From: an uncultured Bacteroidales bacterium
GTDB lineage: Bacteria; Bacteroidota; Bacteroidia; Bacteroidales; UBA932
Assembly: GCA_944325505.1 (NCBI GenBank)
Contig: CALVAJ010000005.1
Location: forward strand, 1-64,000
Direction: 5' to 3'
DNA: 64,000 nucleotides
The position numbers were made by a program, and so were the translations under genes. Positions within the stretch are counted from its first letter, which is position 1. Each line of letters opens with the position of its first letter. Positions 52,067 through 60,533 of this stretch are shown here, in pieces. A model generated the notes under the pieces. It had not been told where the DNA came from and ran no database searches. It worked only from the letters and a program-made list of their open reading frames with translations.

Positions 52067-53542
52067 TCAATCGACTTCCCCCACGATATTCACCGCCTTA
52101 CCGTCGATATACTTCACAGGGACATCCGCCCATTTGATATCATACGCCGGCATCCCGTGCATGTTTTCCATCGCATCCGGCATCCACAGGCCGACCAGAT
52201 ATCTGTCATTGCCGGACCCTGCAGGAAATTTCACTTTTCCCCGAAGCGAATGAACCAGAACTTCATACGTGCCTGATTCGGGATCATACGGCTGCCATGA
52301 CTTCGGCTGCGCATCAGCCAACAGACAGTCAGCCGCGATTTTCCCGTCCTCTCCGATGAATACCAGATGCACCTGGTGAGGATTTATCACTGTTGCAAAA
52401 CCGGTATTGGTAAAAGATATCTCATAATGCAAATCTCGTCCCCGCCTTTCAAATGAAGCGGATTCCAGATTCAGCCTGTATCCGAGATGATCCCTTATGA
52501 AATCATAGGCCGACCTTGCGACAGGCTGTCCAGCAGCATTCCTGAAATAATCATCATCGTAAAATATCTCGAGAGAATCCAGTTTGTCCGCTGTCAGGGA
52601 GTACTCTTTCCAGTGCCTGATATTCAGTTCATTGTTCTGCGTGATGTCAAATGCCGAATAATGATGATCACGCATGATTTCAAGCGTTTTGTCTACGCTT
52701 ATCAGTTTATGAAGTCCCCACTCGGAATTTTCAGCATACGGTATTTCTCCGCTTATGAAAAAATACGGAGAATCCTTCAGGACCATGGCATAGTTCTCAT
52801 CTCCTGGCACGAAATCATTGTCCGGAGCCAGCGGATGCTCTCCGGCAGTAAAATAATCATTGGAAAACCCTATTCTTTTCCAGTCCTCGGGCCTGTCGAG
52901 CGTCAGCAGCTTTTTCTGCGCCGGATAGCGGAGTTCCAGACAATATTCTTCCGGGAATATCCTCAGAAGCCTGTTCACCAACATGTCTTTGGCCGACTGG
53001 TCCGTGCTCAGAGGAGAACTGTGCCACTCTCCCCAGGCCCCTATGAATCCCATCTGGCAGACCGCTATCAGTCCGAGATTTTTGCGGATGAAAGGCTCCA
53101 ACTGGTCCAGATGCCTCGAAATAAGCTCCTTGGTCTCCCCTCCCGTAAAGCCGATTCCCTTGTAGTTATAGGCGAATCTCAGTATGGCCTTGTACCCTTT
53201 GGCCTGCATGGTGTCGAATATGGCCTGCATCCTGTCGAACGCTTCCTCCGGGATATCTCCGTCGACATAGTCTGACAGATAGAGATAAAGCTGCGTCAGC
53301 GTCAGACTGTCGTCCTGTGCGCCGAACGTTGCCGCCCTGTCGTCGATGAACGAATCTGGAAAGACGAGGCCGTCATGGAAAGGGTTGCGGTAATCATGAA
53401 CGAAAAAGTTCGATTCGAGATGGTAGCCCCTGTCAGGGTTGCGCAACGGAGCAATGCGCTCCATCTGCAGGGACTGTGCGTTCATGCCGGTAAGACTTCC
53501 GGCAAAAACAAGTATCAAGAGTATTCCGGTTACTGTTTTCAT
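52067..53542 (-). CDS. DUF4874/DUF4832 secreted protein, possible glycosidase (second paralogue)
   Basis: This 491-residue protein has a signal peptide without lipobox (to about residue 22, MNAQS). Its layout is that of the paralogue at 43118: IAPLRNPDRGYHLESNF, GAWGEWHS (Glu172), FFISGEIPYAE (Glu266) and YDFIRDHLGYRLNL. The two conserved Glu are 94 residues apart here and 91 in the paralogue. Its place between sigma and anti-sigma genes is odd, since those are normally adjacent. Function unknown; a role in cutting or binding the PUL2 glycan is likely from the conserved linkage. Confidence 0.82.
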   Translation of the reverse strand: MKTVTGILLILVFAGSLTGMNAQSLQMERIAPLRNPDRGYHLESNFFVHDYRNPFHDGLVFPDSFIDDRAATFGAQDDSLTLTQLYLYLSDYVDGDIPEEAFDRMQAIFDTMQAKGYKAILRFAYNYKGIGFTGGETKELISRHLDQLEPFIRKNLGLIAVCQMGFIGAWGEWHSSPLSTDQSAKDMLVNRLLRIFPEEYCLELRYPAQKKLLTLDRPEDWKRIGFSNDYFTAGEHPLAPDNDFVPGDENYAMVLKDSPYFFISGEIPYAENSEWGLHKLISVDKTLEIMRDHHYSAFDITQNNELNIRHWKEYSLTADKLDSLEIFYDDDYFRNAAGQPVARSAYDFIRDHLGYRLNLESASFERRGRDLHYEISFTNTGFATVINPHQVHLVFIGEDGKIAADCLLADAQPKSWQPYDPESGTYEVLVHSLRGKVKFPAGSGNDRYLVGLWMPDAMENMHGMPAYDIKWADVPVKYIDGKAVNIVGEVD

Positions 53543-53695
53543 CGTATCAATCTGCAGTTACTTCCCTATAAACGTACAAAGTGCAAATCGGTACTCACCG
53601 GATGCTGAAAATTTTCCGTTTTTTTTCGAAACCTCCATTCCGGTCGTGCTTCATTGTCATTTCAGTCAAAGCCGGGAAATCTGTCAATAAATGAA

Positions 53696-54289
53696 TCATG
53701 AGAGCAACCGGAACAGCAGAAGGGTCGCGGACACTAACAGAGAAGCCTTCAATTTGGAAATCGTCCTGAAAAGAAGATTCTTGCTCGACTGGCCGTTGAT
53801 TCCGAGCATTTCGGAGATCTGTTTGTGAGACAATCCCTTGACGTAATACAGATAGAGAATTTCCTTTTGACGTTTAGACAGACAGGAGACAGATTTCTCC
53901 AACCTTGCAAGTTTTTTCATCTTTTCGTCATCCGTATCATCGAAAGCGGATTCGGGAGTATCCGGATCGTATGCAAAAAAGGCATCGCCGGCTTCGAGGG
54001 AGACTGCCGGATGTTTTTTCCTGTACTCATCGAAAATCTTGTGTCTGAGCGACGAAAGCAGATAATATTTCACGCTGTCCGTCTGTTTGAGACTGCTGCA
54101 GTTTCTGATAAGTTTCACAAACAGGTCCTGCACGGCATCAGCCACCATGTCCGCATCGCCGGTAAGTCTCATGCCATACGCTGACAGAACAGGATGATAG
54201 CGGCTGTATATTTCTTCGAATGCCCACCGGTTTCCTTCCCGGAAAAGCCGCCAGACCTGTTCGTCATCGAGTAGCTTAAGGTTATCCAT
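53696..54289 (-). CDS. ECF-type RNA polymerase sigma factor
   Basis: This 197-residue sigma-70 family ECF factor has region 2 (NRWAFEEIYSRYHPVLSAYGMRLT, AVQDLFVKLIRN) and region 4 with the HTH LYYVKGLSHKQISEMLGINGQS. It would drive transcription of the second PUL once freed from the FecR-like protein. It is separated from its anti-sigma gene by the DUF4832 gene. The ~290 bases upstream hold no gene, and no clear promoter was found in them on this strand. Confidence 0.93.
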   Translation of the reverse strand: MDNLKLLDDEQVWRLFREGNRWAFEEIYSRYHPVLSAYGMRLTGDADMVADAVQDLFVKLIRNCSSLKQTDSVKYYLLSSLRHKIFDEYRKKHPAVSLEAGDAFFAYDPDTPESAFDDTDDEKMKKLARLEKSVSCLSKRQKEILYLYYVKGLSHKQISEMLGINGQSSKNLLFRTISKLKASLLVSATLLLFRLLS

Positions 54290-54539
54290 GTCTTCTTGCC
54301 GGTATTTTCAGGTCCAAAACCGTTCGTTTTGCCGCATTTCCTTGAATCGGGACCAAACGGGAAAACTCCGTTTTCCAGTCCGAAGTCCACCTGCTTCTTC
54401 CGATGCGAAGGTACGAAAATAAGTGGATTTTTCTCCAACTGATGTCAACTAAAAAAGACAGAGTCACGAAGATACTGCAGCCAAAAGAAAAACAAGTCAC
54501 TGGCATTTGTTCTATTTGAATAAAAATATGACTCAGAAA

Positions 54540-54570
54540 TTTGTGTTATGCAATAAAAACATTATGTTTG
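54540..54570 (+). promoter_or_regulatory. Promoter of the AAA ATPase gene
   Basis: TTTG (54540-54543) and TATGTTTG (54563-54570) with a 19-base spacer fit the Bacteroidetes consensus. They lie 14 bases before the ATG at 54584. Confidence 0.82.
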
Positions 54571-54583
54571 TGCTGCATAATAA

Positions 54584-55966
54584 ATGAGGTATATGAAATT
54601 CGTTGATAGAACAGATGAAACAGCACGGCTGAAAGAGACTCTTGCGAGAGAGAAATCCTCGCTGGCCGTACTGTATGGTCGCAGACGATTGGGTAAGTCA
54701 ACGCTTATCAAACGGGTGTTGTCGGACACGGATGTTTATTTTCTTGCCGACCGTTCTGAAGCTCAGCACCAGAGAATATTGCTTGCTAAAATGATTGCAC
54801 AAGTGTTTCCTGATTTTGATAAGTTGACATATCCGGATTGGGAGGCTATATTCCGTGCGCTCAATTATCGGGCAGACAGGCGTTTTACTCTATGCTTGGA
54901 TGAATTTCCGTATCTTGTGGAGCAATCTCCCGAGCTGCCGTCCGTATTACAGAAACTTGTTGACGAGAAGCAGTTGAAGTATAATCTTGTGCTTTGCGGT
55001 TCGTCTCAAAATATGATGTACGGGCTATTCCTTGATGCCTCTGCACCTCTCTATGGCCGGGCCGATGAGATCATGAGACTTACACCAATACGTTTACCGT
55101 ATATTCTGGAGGCTTTGAACCTTAATGCGATGAGTGCCATTGAAGAGTATGCCGTATGGGGCGGTGTACCTCGTTATTGGGAGCTGAGGGAAAACAGAAA
55201 CTCACTTGACGACGCATTATGGCACAACATCTTCTCTGTAAACGGCGCTCTTTACGAGGAGCCGGTAAAACTGTTTCAGGATGATGTTAAGGACATTGTC
55301 AAGACTTCGACGATAATGTCCTATATTGCTACCGGTGTAAATCGGCTTTCCGAGATTGCAGCACGATGCAATGAGCCGGCAACGAATCTGTCTCGTCCAT
55401 TGAAGAAACTTATCGATCTTGGATTTCTGGAAAAAGATATCCCGTTCGGCGTTGATGAAAAGAATGCGAAAAAGAGCCTATATAAGATAGCAGACCCGTT
55501 TATGGCATTCTACTATCGGTTTGTTGTCCCTAACCGTTCTTTCATTGAACTTGGCCGTCGCTTACCGATAGAACAGGCGTTGACCGCTCATTTCTCCGGG
55601 TATGTGGGTATGCAATGGGAAAAACTGTGTCGCGATGCCGTCACCGGAAACATTGTCAACGGAACAGTTTATGGCAAAGCAAAACGCTGGTGGGGGTCTG
55701 TTTTCAATGAGGACAAGAAACCGGAACAGGTCGAGTTCGATGTAATGGCTGAATCTCTTGATAAAAAGCATCTGCTGGTCGGGGAATGCAAATGGACAAC
55801 TCAAGAGAATGGGAAACAGTTAACAGCCGAACTTCTCCGTAAAGCGAAACTGTTACCGTTTGCCCCAAAATATACAATAGTTCCAGTGCTGTTTCTCAGG
55901 AACACTCCGAAGGATGATATCGGAAATGTCATGTTGCCGGAAAATATAATTGAGTCTGGAATCTGA
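54584..55966 (+). CDS. AAA-type ATPase with DUF234 nuclease-like C-terminus
   Basis: This 460-residue protein belongs to the archaeal-type ATPase/DUF234 family that is common as single genes in gut anaerobes. Walker A is GRRRLGKST, Walker B CLDEFPYL and sensor LCGSSQNMM. A winged-helix part (LSEIAARCNEPATNLSRPLKKL) follows. The C-terminal DUF234 region has FDVMAESLDKKHLLVGECKW, a PD-(D/E)xK nuclease-like pattern. The cellular role is unknown. ATG at 54584 or 54593 can be the start. The chimeric GNAT gene begins four bases after the stop and is probably cotranscribed. Confidence 0.85.
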   Translation: MRYMKFVDRTDETARLKETLAREKSSLAVLYGRRRLGKSTLIKRVLSDTDVYFLADRSEAQHQRILLAKMIAQVFPDFDKLTYPDWEAIFRALNYRADRRFTLCLDEFPYLVEQSPELPSVLQKLVDEKQLKYNLVLCGSSQNMMYGLFLDASAPLYGRADEIMRLTPIRLPYILEALNLNAMSAIEEYAVWGGVPRYWELRENRNSLDDALWHNIFSVNGALYEEPVKLFQDDVKDIVKTSTIMSYIATGVNRLSEIAARCNEPATNLSRPLKKLIDLGFLEKDIPFGVDEKNAKKSLYKIADPFMAFYYRFVVPNRSFIELGRRLPIEQALTAHFSGYVGMQWEKLCRDAVTGNIVNGTVYGKAKRWWGSVFNEDKKPEQVEFDVMAESLDKKHLLVGECKWTTQENGKQLTAELLRKAKLLPFAPKYTIVPVLFLRNTPKDDIGNVMLPENIIESGI

Positions 55967-55970
55967 CGAT

Positions 55971-56504
55971 ATGGAGAAGAATGAATATCAATTGGTTACC
56001 GAGCGGCTTACCCTGCATCCCTGGAGAGAATGGGAGGCGGACCAGGTACGGATCCTTCCTGTTGCCACCGGCAAGAAACTCTATTTGCCCCTCCTTCTTC
56101 TCGGGGATGAACAGGAATCCATGATCGACAGATACATAGATCGGGGCGAAATGTTCGTAATGCGGAACCGGGAGGATAAGCCTGTAGCCATAGCCGTAGT
56201 TACCGATGAGGGGGACGGCATACTGGAACTGAAGAATCTGGCGGTCGACCCCAGCTTCCAACGGAAAGGTTATGGCCGGAGAATGATAGAGTATTTATGC
56301 GGACATTACAGTCACCGCTTCCACACCTTGCTTGCAGGTACCGGAGACAGCATGAAAACTTTATCTTTTTACAGGAACTGCGGCTTCAGTCATTCGCATA
56401 CCGTAACTGACTTTTTCACAAAGAACTATGACCATCCGATTATTGAAGACGGCAAGACGCTGAAAGATATGGTCTATTTCAAACGGGACATCCGACCTTC
56501 CTGA
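55971..56504 (+). CDS. GNAT acetyltransferase with a foreign-looking N-terminus
   Basis: This 177-residue acetyltransferase has an Acetyltransf_1 core (LELKNLAVDPSFQRKGYGRRM, the acetyl-CoA-binding stretch) and FYRNCGFSHSH. Its first ~22 residues (EYQLVTERLTLHPWRE) belong instead to RimJ-type enzymes and match those of the two-domain GNAT at 31345 in both protein and DNA. After that the sequence jumps to RILPVATGKKLYLPLLLLGDEQ, the normal start of its own family. It looks like a recombined gene. Substrate unknown. Confidence 0.82.
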   Translation: MEKNEYQLVTERLTLHPWREWEADQVRILPVATGKKLYLPLLLLGDEQESMIDRYIDRGEMFVMRNREDKPVAIAVVTDEGDGILELKNLAVDPSFQRKGYGRRMIEYLCGHYSHRFHTLLAGTGDSMKTLSFYRNCGFSHSHTVTDFFTKNYDHPIIEDGKTLKDMVYFKRDIRPS

Positions 56505-56556
56505 TTGTATCCTTTATATTCGATTGATTTTAAGTAATTTGGTCTGTCATTCATTA

Positions 56557-56588
56557 GGACGGTCCCCTTCTGCGAGACGGGACCGTCC
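56557..56588 (+). terminator. Strong hairpin between convergent genes
   Basis: GGACGGTCCC (56557-56566) and GGGACCGTCC (56579-56588) pair perfectly over ten bases. There is no T run on the plus side beyond ATATATG. It probably serves as a shared terminator for the GNAT and nucleotidyltransferase genes, which face each other here. Confidence 0.55.
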
Positions 56589-56649
56589 ATATATGTCCTG
56601 GGCCAACTCATTGGTATTAACCGTTTTGCCTGCCTAATTATCGGGAAGG

Positions 56650-57477
56650 TTAATGCCGCTCTATATCCTGACAGAATTTCTCCGCCTCGGCGAGGGAGTC
56701 CGGTTTACCTACATCGATAAGGCGCAGGCCGGTCGCCGGGACGCCGTATATCGGACAGCGGTCCGCCACCTTCAGATAGAAATCCATTATCGGGAAGCGG
56801 TCACCGAAACCTTCGGAGGCAAAAAGCGGGAAGATGCGGTCGGAAATGATGTGAATGCCGGAAAAGGCAAGCATGCGGCAGGAGGCGATGTCCAGTGAAG
56901 GATACGGGGTGCGGACTTCTCCTGTGGAGACATTGGTCCAGCCGACAAGCCTCATGTCATCATCGAACAGCAGGTACCGGCTGGTCTTGCGGTCGCTTAC
57001 CAAAAGAGTGGCCAGAGCGTCAGACCGTACCTGTGACTCGAACCACCGGATATCCAGATCGGAAAGTATATCGACATTATGGACAAGGAGCCTGCCGGCA
57101 TCGGCCGGAACAGAATCCACGTCCCGGCCACAGACATATCCGGTCCCGTCAGAACCGAACCCGGAGCCTTGACCTGCAGGCCGGCACAGATACCGCTCCG
57201 CATGGCGGATTCCTCCGCCGGTCTCTAAAAGCATGTCCCGCTCATCGGAAATATGGACATCCATCCCGAGTCCGTTCACGGATTCCAGATAGGAGACTAT
57301 CATGTCCGCAAAATGATGGACGTTGACCGTCACGTCAGTGATTCCGGATGCTTTCAGCTTGGTCATGACATGCCACAGTAGGGGCTTCCCGCAGACAGGA
57401 ACCAGAGCTTTGGGCATAGTGTCGGTCAGCGGCTTCAGCCTCGTGCCGAGGCCTGCGGCGAATATCATTGCTTTCAT
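56650..57477 (-). CDS. MurU-like sugar-1-phosphate nucleotidyltransferase
   Basis: This 275-residue NTP_transferase has the nucleotide-binding loop AAGLGTRLKPLTDTMPKALVP, GGGIRHAERYL and the metal-binding VHNVDIL. In the AmgK-MurU pathway this enzyme turns MurNAc-1-phosphate into UDP-MurNAc and so recycles cell-wall sugar. The pairing with the kinase gene, whose stop overlaps this start as ATGA, supports that assignment over a general mannose-1-phosphate guanylyltransferase. A low-complexity Gly/Ser insertion lies at ~99-118 (GQGSGFGSDGTGYVCG). The start at 57477 is fixed by the conserved MKAMIFAAG. Confidence 0.85.
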   Translation of the reverse strand: MKAMIFAAGLGTRLKPLTDTMPKALVPVCGKPLLWHVMTKLKASGITDVTVNVHHFADMIVSYLESVNGLGMDVHISDERDMLLETGGGIRHAERYLCRPAGQGSGFGSDGTGYVCGRDVDSVPADAGRLLVHNVDILSDLDIRWFESQVRSDALATLLVSDRKTSRYLLFDDDMRLVGWTNVSTGEVRTPYPSLDIASCRMLAFSGIHIISDRIFPLFASEGFGDRFPIMDFYLKVADRCPIYGVPATGLRLIDVGKPDSLAEAEKFCQDIERH

Positions 57478-58979
57478 AAAATCTTCTCCACTTTCTGTTC
57501 CCTGTGTACAAGACGGACCCTCACCCTCTGAATCCCGGCAAGATGCCATGCCAGGCTTTCCGCACAGTAGACCGAACGGTGCTGCCCGCCCGTACATCCG
57601 AAACTTACCGCCAGATGAGTAAAGCCCCTCTGCAGAAAACACTCCACATGAGCATCTACCAGAGCATATACATTGTCCATAAACCTGAACACTTCTCCGT
57701 CATCCTCCAGGAACTTTATCACAGGTGCATCCATCCCCGTCAGGGATTTGTACCGGTCATATTTGCCCGGATTATGGATCGACCTGCAGTCGAACACGTA
57801 CCCCCCTCCGTTGCCGGAACCATCTTCCGGGATACCTTTTTTATAGGAAAAGCTGGTGACATCAACGGTCAGCACAGACAGTCCCTCTCCGGCAGACACG
57901 GACATTCCGGTTTTCCGGCAAGATTTGCCTGCCGGCCTATCGTCCTCAGCCGCATCTTCAGGCAAGAATTTCACCTTTCCTTCGTCAAACGCCCCGACAA
58001 GGCCATTGAGAACACTTTCCAGATAAGGATATTCTCCGGACGGGCCTGACAGCAGCTCCCTTATATTCTGCATGGCCGCAGGGATGCTTTTCAGAAAATG
58101 CCCCTTCTTCTCGAAATACCCTCTGAAGCCGTATGCGCCAAGCACCTGGAGCGTACGCAACAGCACGAAAAGCCGCAGTTTCCTGTAAAATTCCTCCGTA
58201 TCCGGCACAGCGTATGGAGCAAGCGCATCCAGATATGCCTTTATCATGTCTTTTTTCAGGTCTTCCGGGTATCTGGCCCTGGCCTGCCACACGAATGAAG
58301 CAAGGTCATAATACACAGGCCCTTTCATTCCTCCTTGAAAATCAATATAATAAGGTTTACCGTCCTTCACCATCACATTGCGCGACTGGAAATCCCTGTA
58401 CAGGAAAGACTCCGCAGGGACAGCCGCCGCATCGCCCACAAGCCGGTCAAAATCACCCTGCAGCCTCACTTCATCGAACTCAAGACCTACAGCTTTAAGA
58501 AAGCAGTATTTGAAATAGTTCAGATCGAACATCACCATTTTCCCGTCAAACACGGAAGACTGGAGACAGATGCCGAAATCCAGTCCTGCAGCCCCTTCAA
58601 ACTGTATTTTCGGAAGCCCCGAAACGGCGGACAGAAGCATTTCCCGGTCCCGGAGAGAGTACTCCCCTCCCCTGCGTCCGTCAGCGACATAATCAAAAAG
58701 TGAAATATCACCGAGATCCTCCTGAAGATAATACATCCCGTCTCCGCTCATCCCGTATATCTCAGGAACATTTATCCCTTTGGAACGGAAGTGCCCCGCC
58801 ATCGTACAGAATGCCATGTTTTCCCGGGCATCGGTGCCGGAAACCCCGATGGCCGAGGCCCCTCCTCCGGCCAGGCGGAAATACTGCCGGTGGCTTCCGG
58901 AAACAGGCAAAGGGAAGAAGGACTCCGGCATTGCCCCGAAGCGGGCCCTGAAAAGGTCTGATAAAATATTGTTTTCCAT
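57474..58979 (-). CDS. AmgK-like sugar kinase fused to a RapZ C-terminal domain
   Basis: The first ~330 of 501 residues form an aminoglycoside-phosphotransferase-type kinase with FLYRDFQSRNVMVKDGKPYYIDFQ (catalytic loop and DFQ metal site). This fits AmgK, which phosphorylates MurNAc/GlcNAc at C1. The last ~150 residues (FSYKKGIPEDGSG, VFDCRSIHNPGKYDRYKSLTG, HLAVSFGCTGGQHRSV) are the RapZ C-terminal domain, which in E. coli binds glucosamine-6-phosphate and controls GlmS synthesis. The fusion suggests that recycling kinase and amino-sugar sensing are joined. The start at 58979 is set by MENNILSDLF. Divergent from pncB. Confidence 0.85.
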   Translation of the reverse strand: MENNILSDLFRARFGAMPESFFPLPVSGSHRQYFRLAGGGASAIGVSGTDARENMAFCTMAGHFRSKGINVPEIYGMSGDGMYYLQEDLGDISLFDYVADGRRGGEYSLRDREMLLSAVSGLPKIQFEGAAGLDFGICLQSSVFDGKMVMFDLNYFKYCFLKAVGLEFDEVRLQGDFDRLVGDAAAVPAESFLYRDFQSRNVMVKDGKPYYIDFQGGMKGPVYYDLASFVWQARARYPEDLKKDMIKAYLDALAPYAVPDTEEFYRKLRLFVLLRTLQVLGAYGFRGYFEKKGHFLKSIPAAMQNIRELLSGPSGEYPYLESVLNGLVGAFDEGKVKFLPEDAAEDDRPAGKSCRKTGMSVSAGEGLSVLTVDVTSFSYKKGIPEDGSGNGGGYVFDCRSIHNPGKYDRYKSLTGMDAPVIKFLEDDGEVFRFMDNVYALVDAHVECFLQRGFTHLAVSFGCTGGQHRSVYCAESLAWHLAGIQRVRVRLVHREQKVEKIL

Positions 58980-59014
58980 GGCACAAAAATACAACATTGT
59001 CCGGCAAAAAAGTG

Positions 59015-59022
59015 TAACTTTG
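59015..59022 (+). promoter_or_regulatory. -7 element of pncB
   Basis: TAACTTTG fits the -7 consensus and lies 21 bases before the pncB start. Upstream, TTG at 58997-58999 gives a short spacing of 15 bases, so the -33 part is weak. Confidence 0.5.
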
Positions 59023-59043
59023 CACGGATTTAACCGAAAAGCG

Positions 59044-60528
59044 ATGCTCAACAACGCCTATTGCTCTGACAAGTACCAGTACACAATGGGAAAGTCATTC
59101 TATGACTGCGGGATGAAAGACCAGACCGCGATATTCAACCTTTTCTACCGCAAGGCACCGGAAAATAACAACTGGGCCGTGGTAAGCGGTGTGGACGAAG
59201 TCCTGGAAATGGTAGAGAACCTGGGGAACATGCCGGCGGACTTCTTCGAAAAGTTCCTTCCGGGGCCGGAGTACGCGGAGTTCAGGGATTACCTGTCCCA
59301 CATGAAGTTCACAGGGAATATCTATGCGATGAGAGAGGGCGAAATAGCTTTCCCGTCACAGCCTGTAATCATAGTCGAAGGACCGATGATAGAGGCCCAG
59401 GTGCTGGAGACGCCGATGCTGTGCATAATGAACCATCAGATGGCGGTAGCCACCAAGGCGTCAAGGGTCTGCAGGGCGACCAACAAACCTGTCAGTGAAT
59501 TCGGGTCCCGACGTGCGCACGGGCCATGGGCAGCGACCTACGGAGCCAAGGCGGCAGTCATAGCCGGATGCAGCAACACCTCCAATATCCTTACAGGAGT
59601 CATGTTCGGCTGCGGTTCGACAGGAACGATGGCACACAGCTACGTCACTTCCTTCGGATGCTCGGTGGAAGGAGAGCACAAAGCGTTCGACTCCTATATA
59701 AAGACCCACAAAAACGAGCCACTTATCCTGCTCATCGACACTTACGATTCTCTTAAATGCGGCATTCTCAATGCCATGCGTGCCTATAGGGAGAACGGGA
59801 TAGACGACAGCTACCGGTATGGGTACGGGATAAGGCTTGACAGCGGAGACCTGGCATACCTTTCATGCGAGTGCCGCAAGATACTGGACGAGAACGGATT
59901 CCGCAAGTGCAGGATATTCGCCACCAATTCTCTGGACGAGTATATCATCTCCGACCTCGAAAGGCAGGGTGCCTGCATCGATTCATACGGAGTGGGAGAT
60001 GCGATAGCCACCAGCAAGGCCAACCCTTGTTTCGGCAATGTCTACAAGCTGGTGCAGATAGACGGACAGCCTGTGCTCAAACGTTCGGAAGACAAGGCGA
60101 AGCTCATAAACCCGGGTTTCCAGATTACCTACAGGATCACCAGGAACGACCCTGAAAAAGGGGAAATCTTCAAGGCGGACGTGACCTGCCTGCGCGGTGA
60201 TGAACTTACAGAAAAAATAGAAAACGGCGAGACCTTCACCATATATGACGAGAACGACCGTTACAAGTTCAAGACATTCGAAGCAGGTGCCTATACGGCG
60301 AAACCACTGCAGACCAAAGTGATGGACGGAGGCAAAAGATGCGTCCCGGTCCATACTCTGATGGAGAAGAAAGCATACTATGATGATACGCTGAAACATT
60401 TCAGCCCGAGCGAAAGGCGTCTGATAAACCCGCACTATTACAAAGTGGACATTTCAGACCATCTGTATGACATGAAGATGGGCATCATCAACAGACTTGT
60501 AACGGAAATCAACAACTTCAGCCTTTGA
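59044..60528 (+). CDS. pncB: Nicotinate phosphoribosyltransferase
   Basis: This 494-residue enzyme makes nicotinate mononucleotide from nicotinate and PRPP in NAD salvage. It has the PncB front NNAYCSDKYQYTMGKSF, the catalytic His stretch GTMAHSYVTSFGC, and the PRPP-binding RLDSGDLAYLS. The length suits the long PncB class. The start at 59044 follows a good -7 box; the frame stays open far upstream but overlaps the divergent kinase gene. pncA follows after five bases. Confidence 0.94.
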   Translation: MLNNAYCSDKYQYTMGKSFYDCGMKDQTAIFNLFYRKAPENNNWAVVSGVDEVLEMVENLGNMPADFFEKFLPGPEYAEFRDYLSHMKFTGNIYAMREGEIAFPSQPVIIVEGPMIEAQVLETPMLCIMNHQMAVATKASRVCRATNKPVSEFGSRRAHGPWAATYGAKAAVIAGCSNTSNILTGVMFGCGSTGTMAHSYVTSFGCSVEGEHKAFDSYIKTHKNEPLILLIDTYDSLKCGILNAMRAYRENGIDDSYRYGYGIRLDSGDLAYLSCECRKILDENGFRKCRIFATNSLDEYIISDLERQGACIDSYGVGDAIATSKANPCFGNVYKLVQIDGQPVLKRSEDKAKLINPGFQITYRITRNDPEKGEIFKADVTCLRGDELTEKIENGETFTIYDENDRYKFKTFEAGAYTAKPLQTKVMDGGKRCVPVHTLMEKKAYYDDTLKHFSPSERRLINPHYYKVDISDHLYDMKMGIINRLVTEINNFSL

Positions 60529-60533
60529 CAGAC

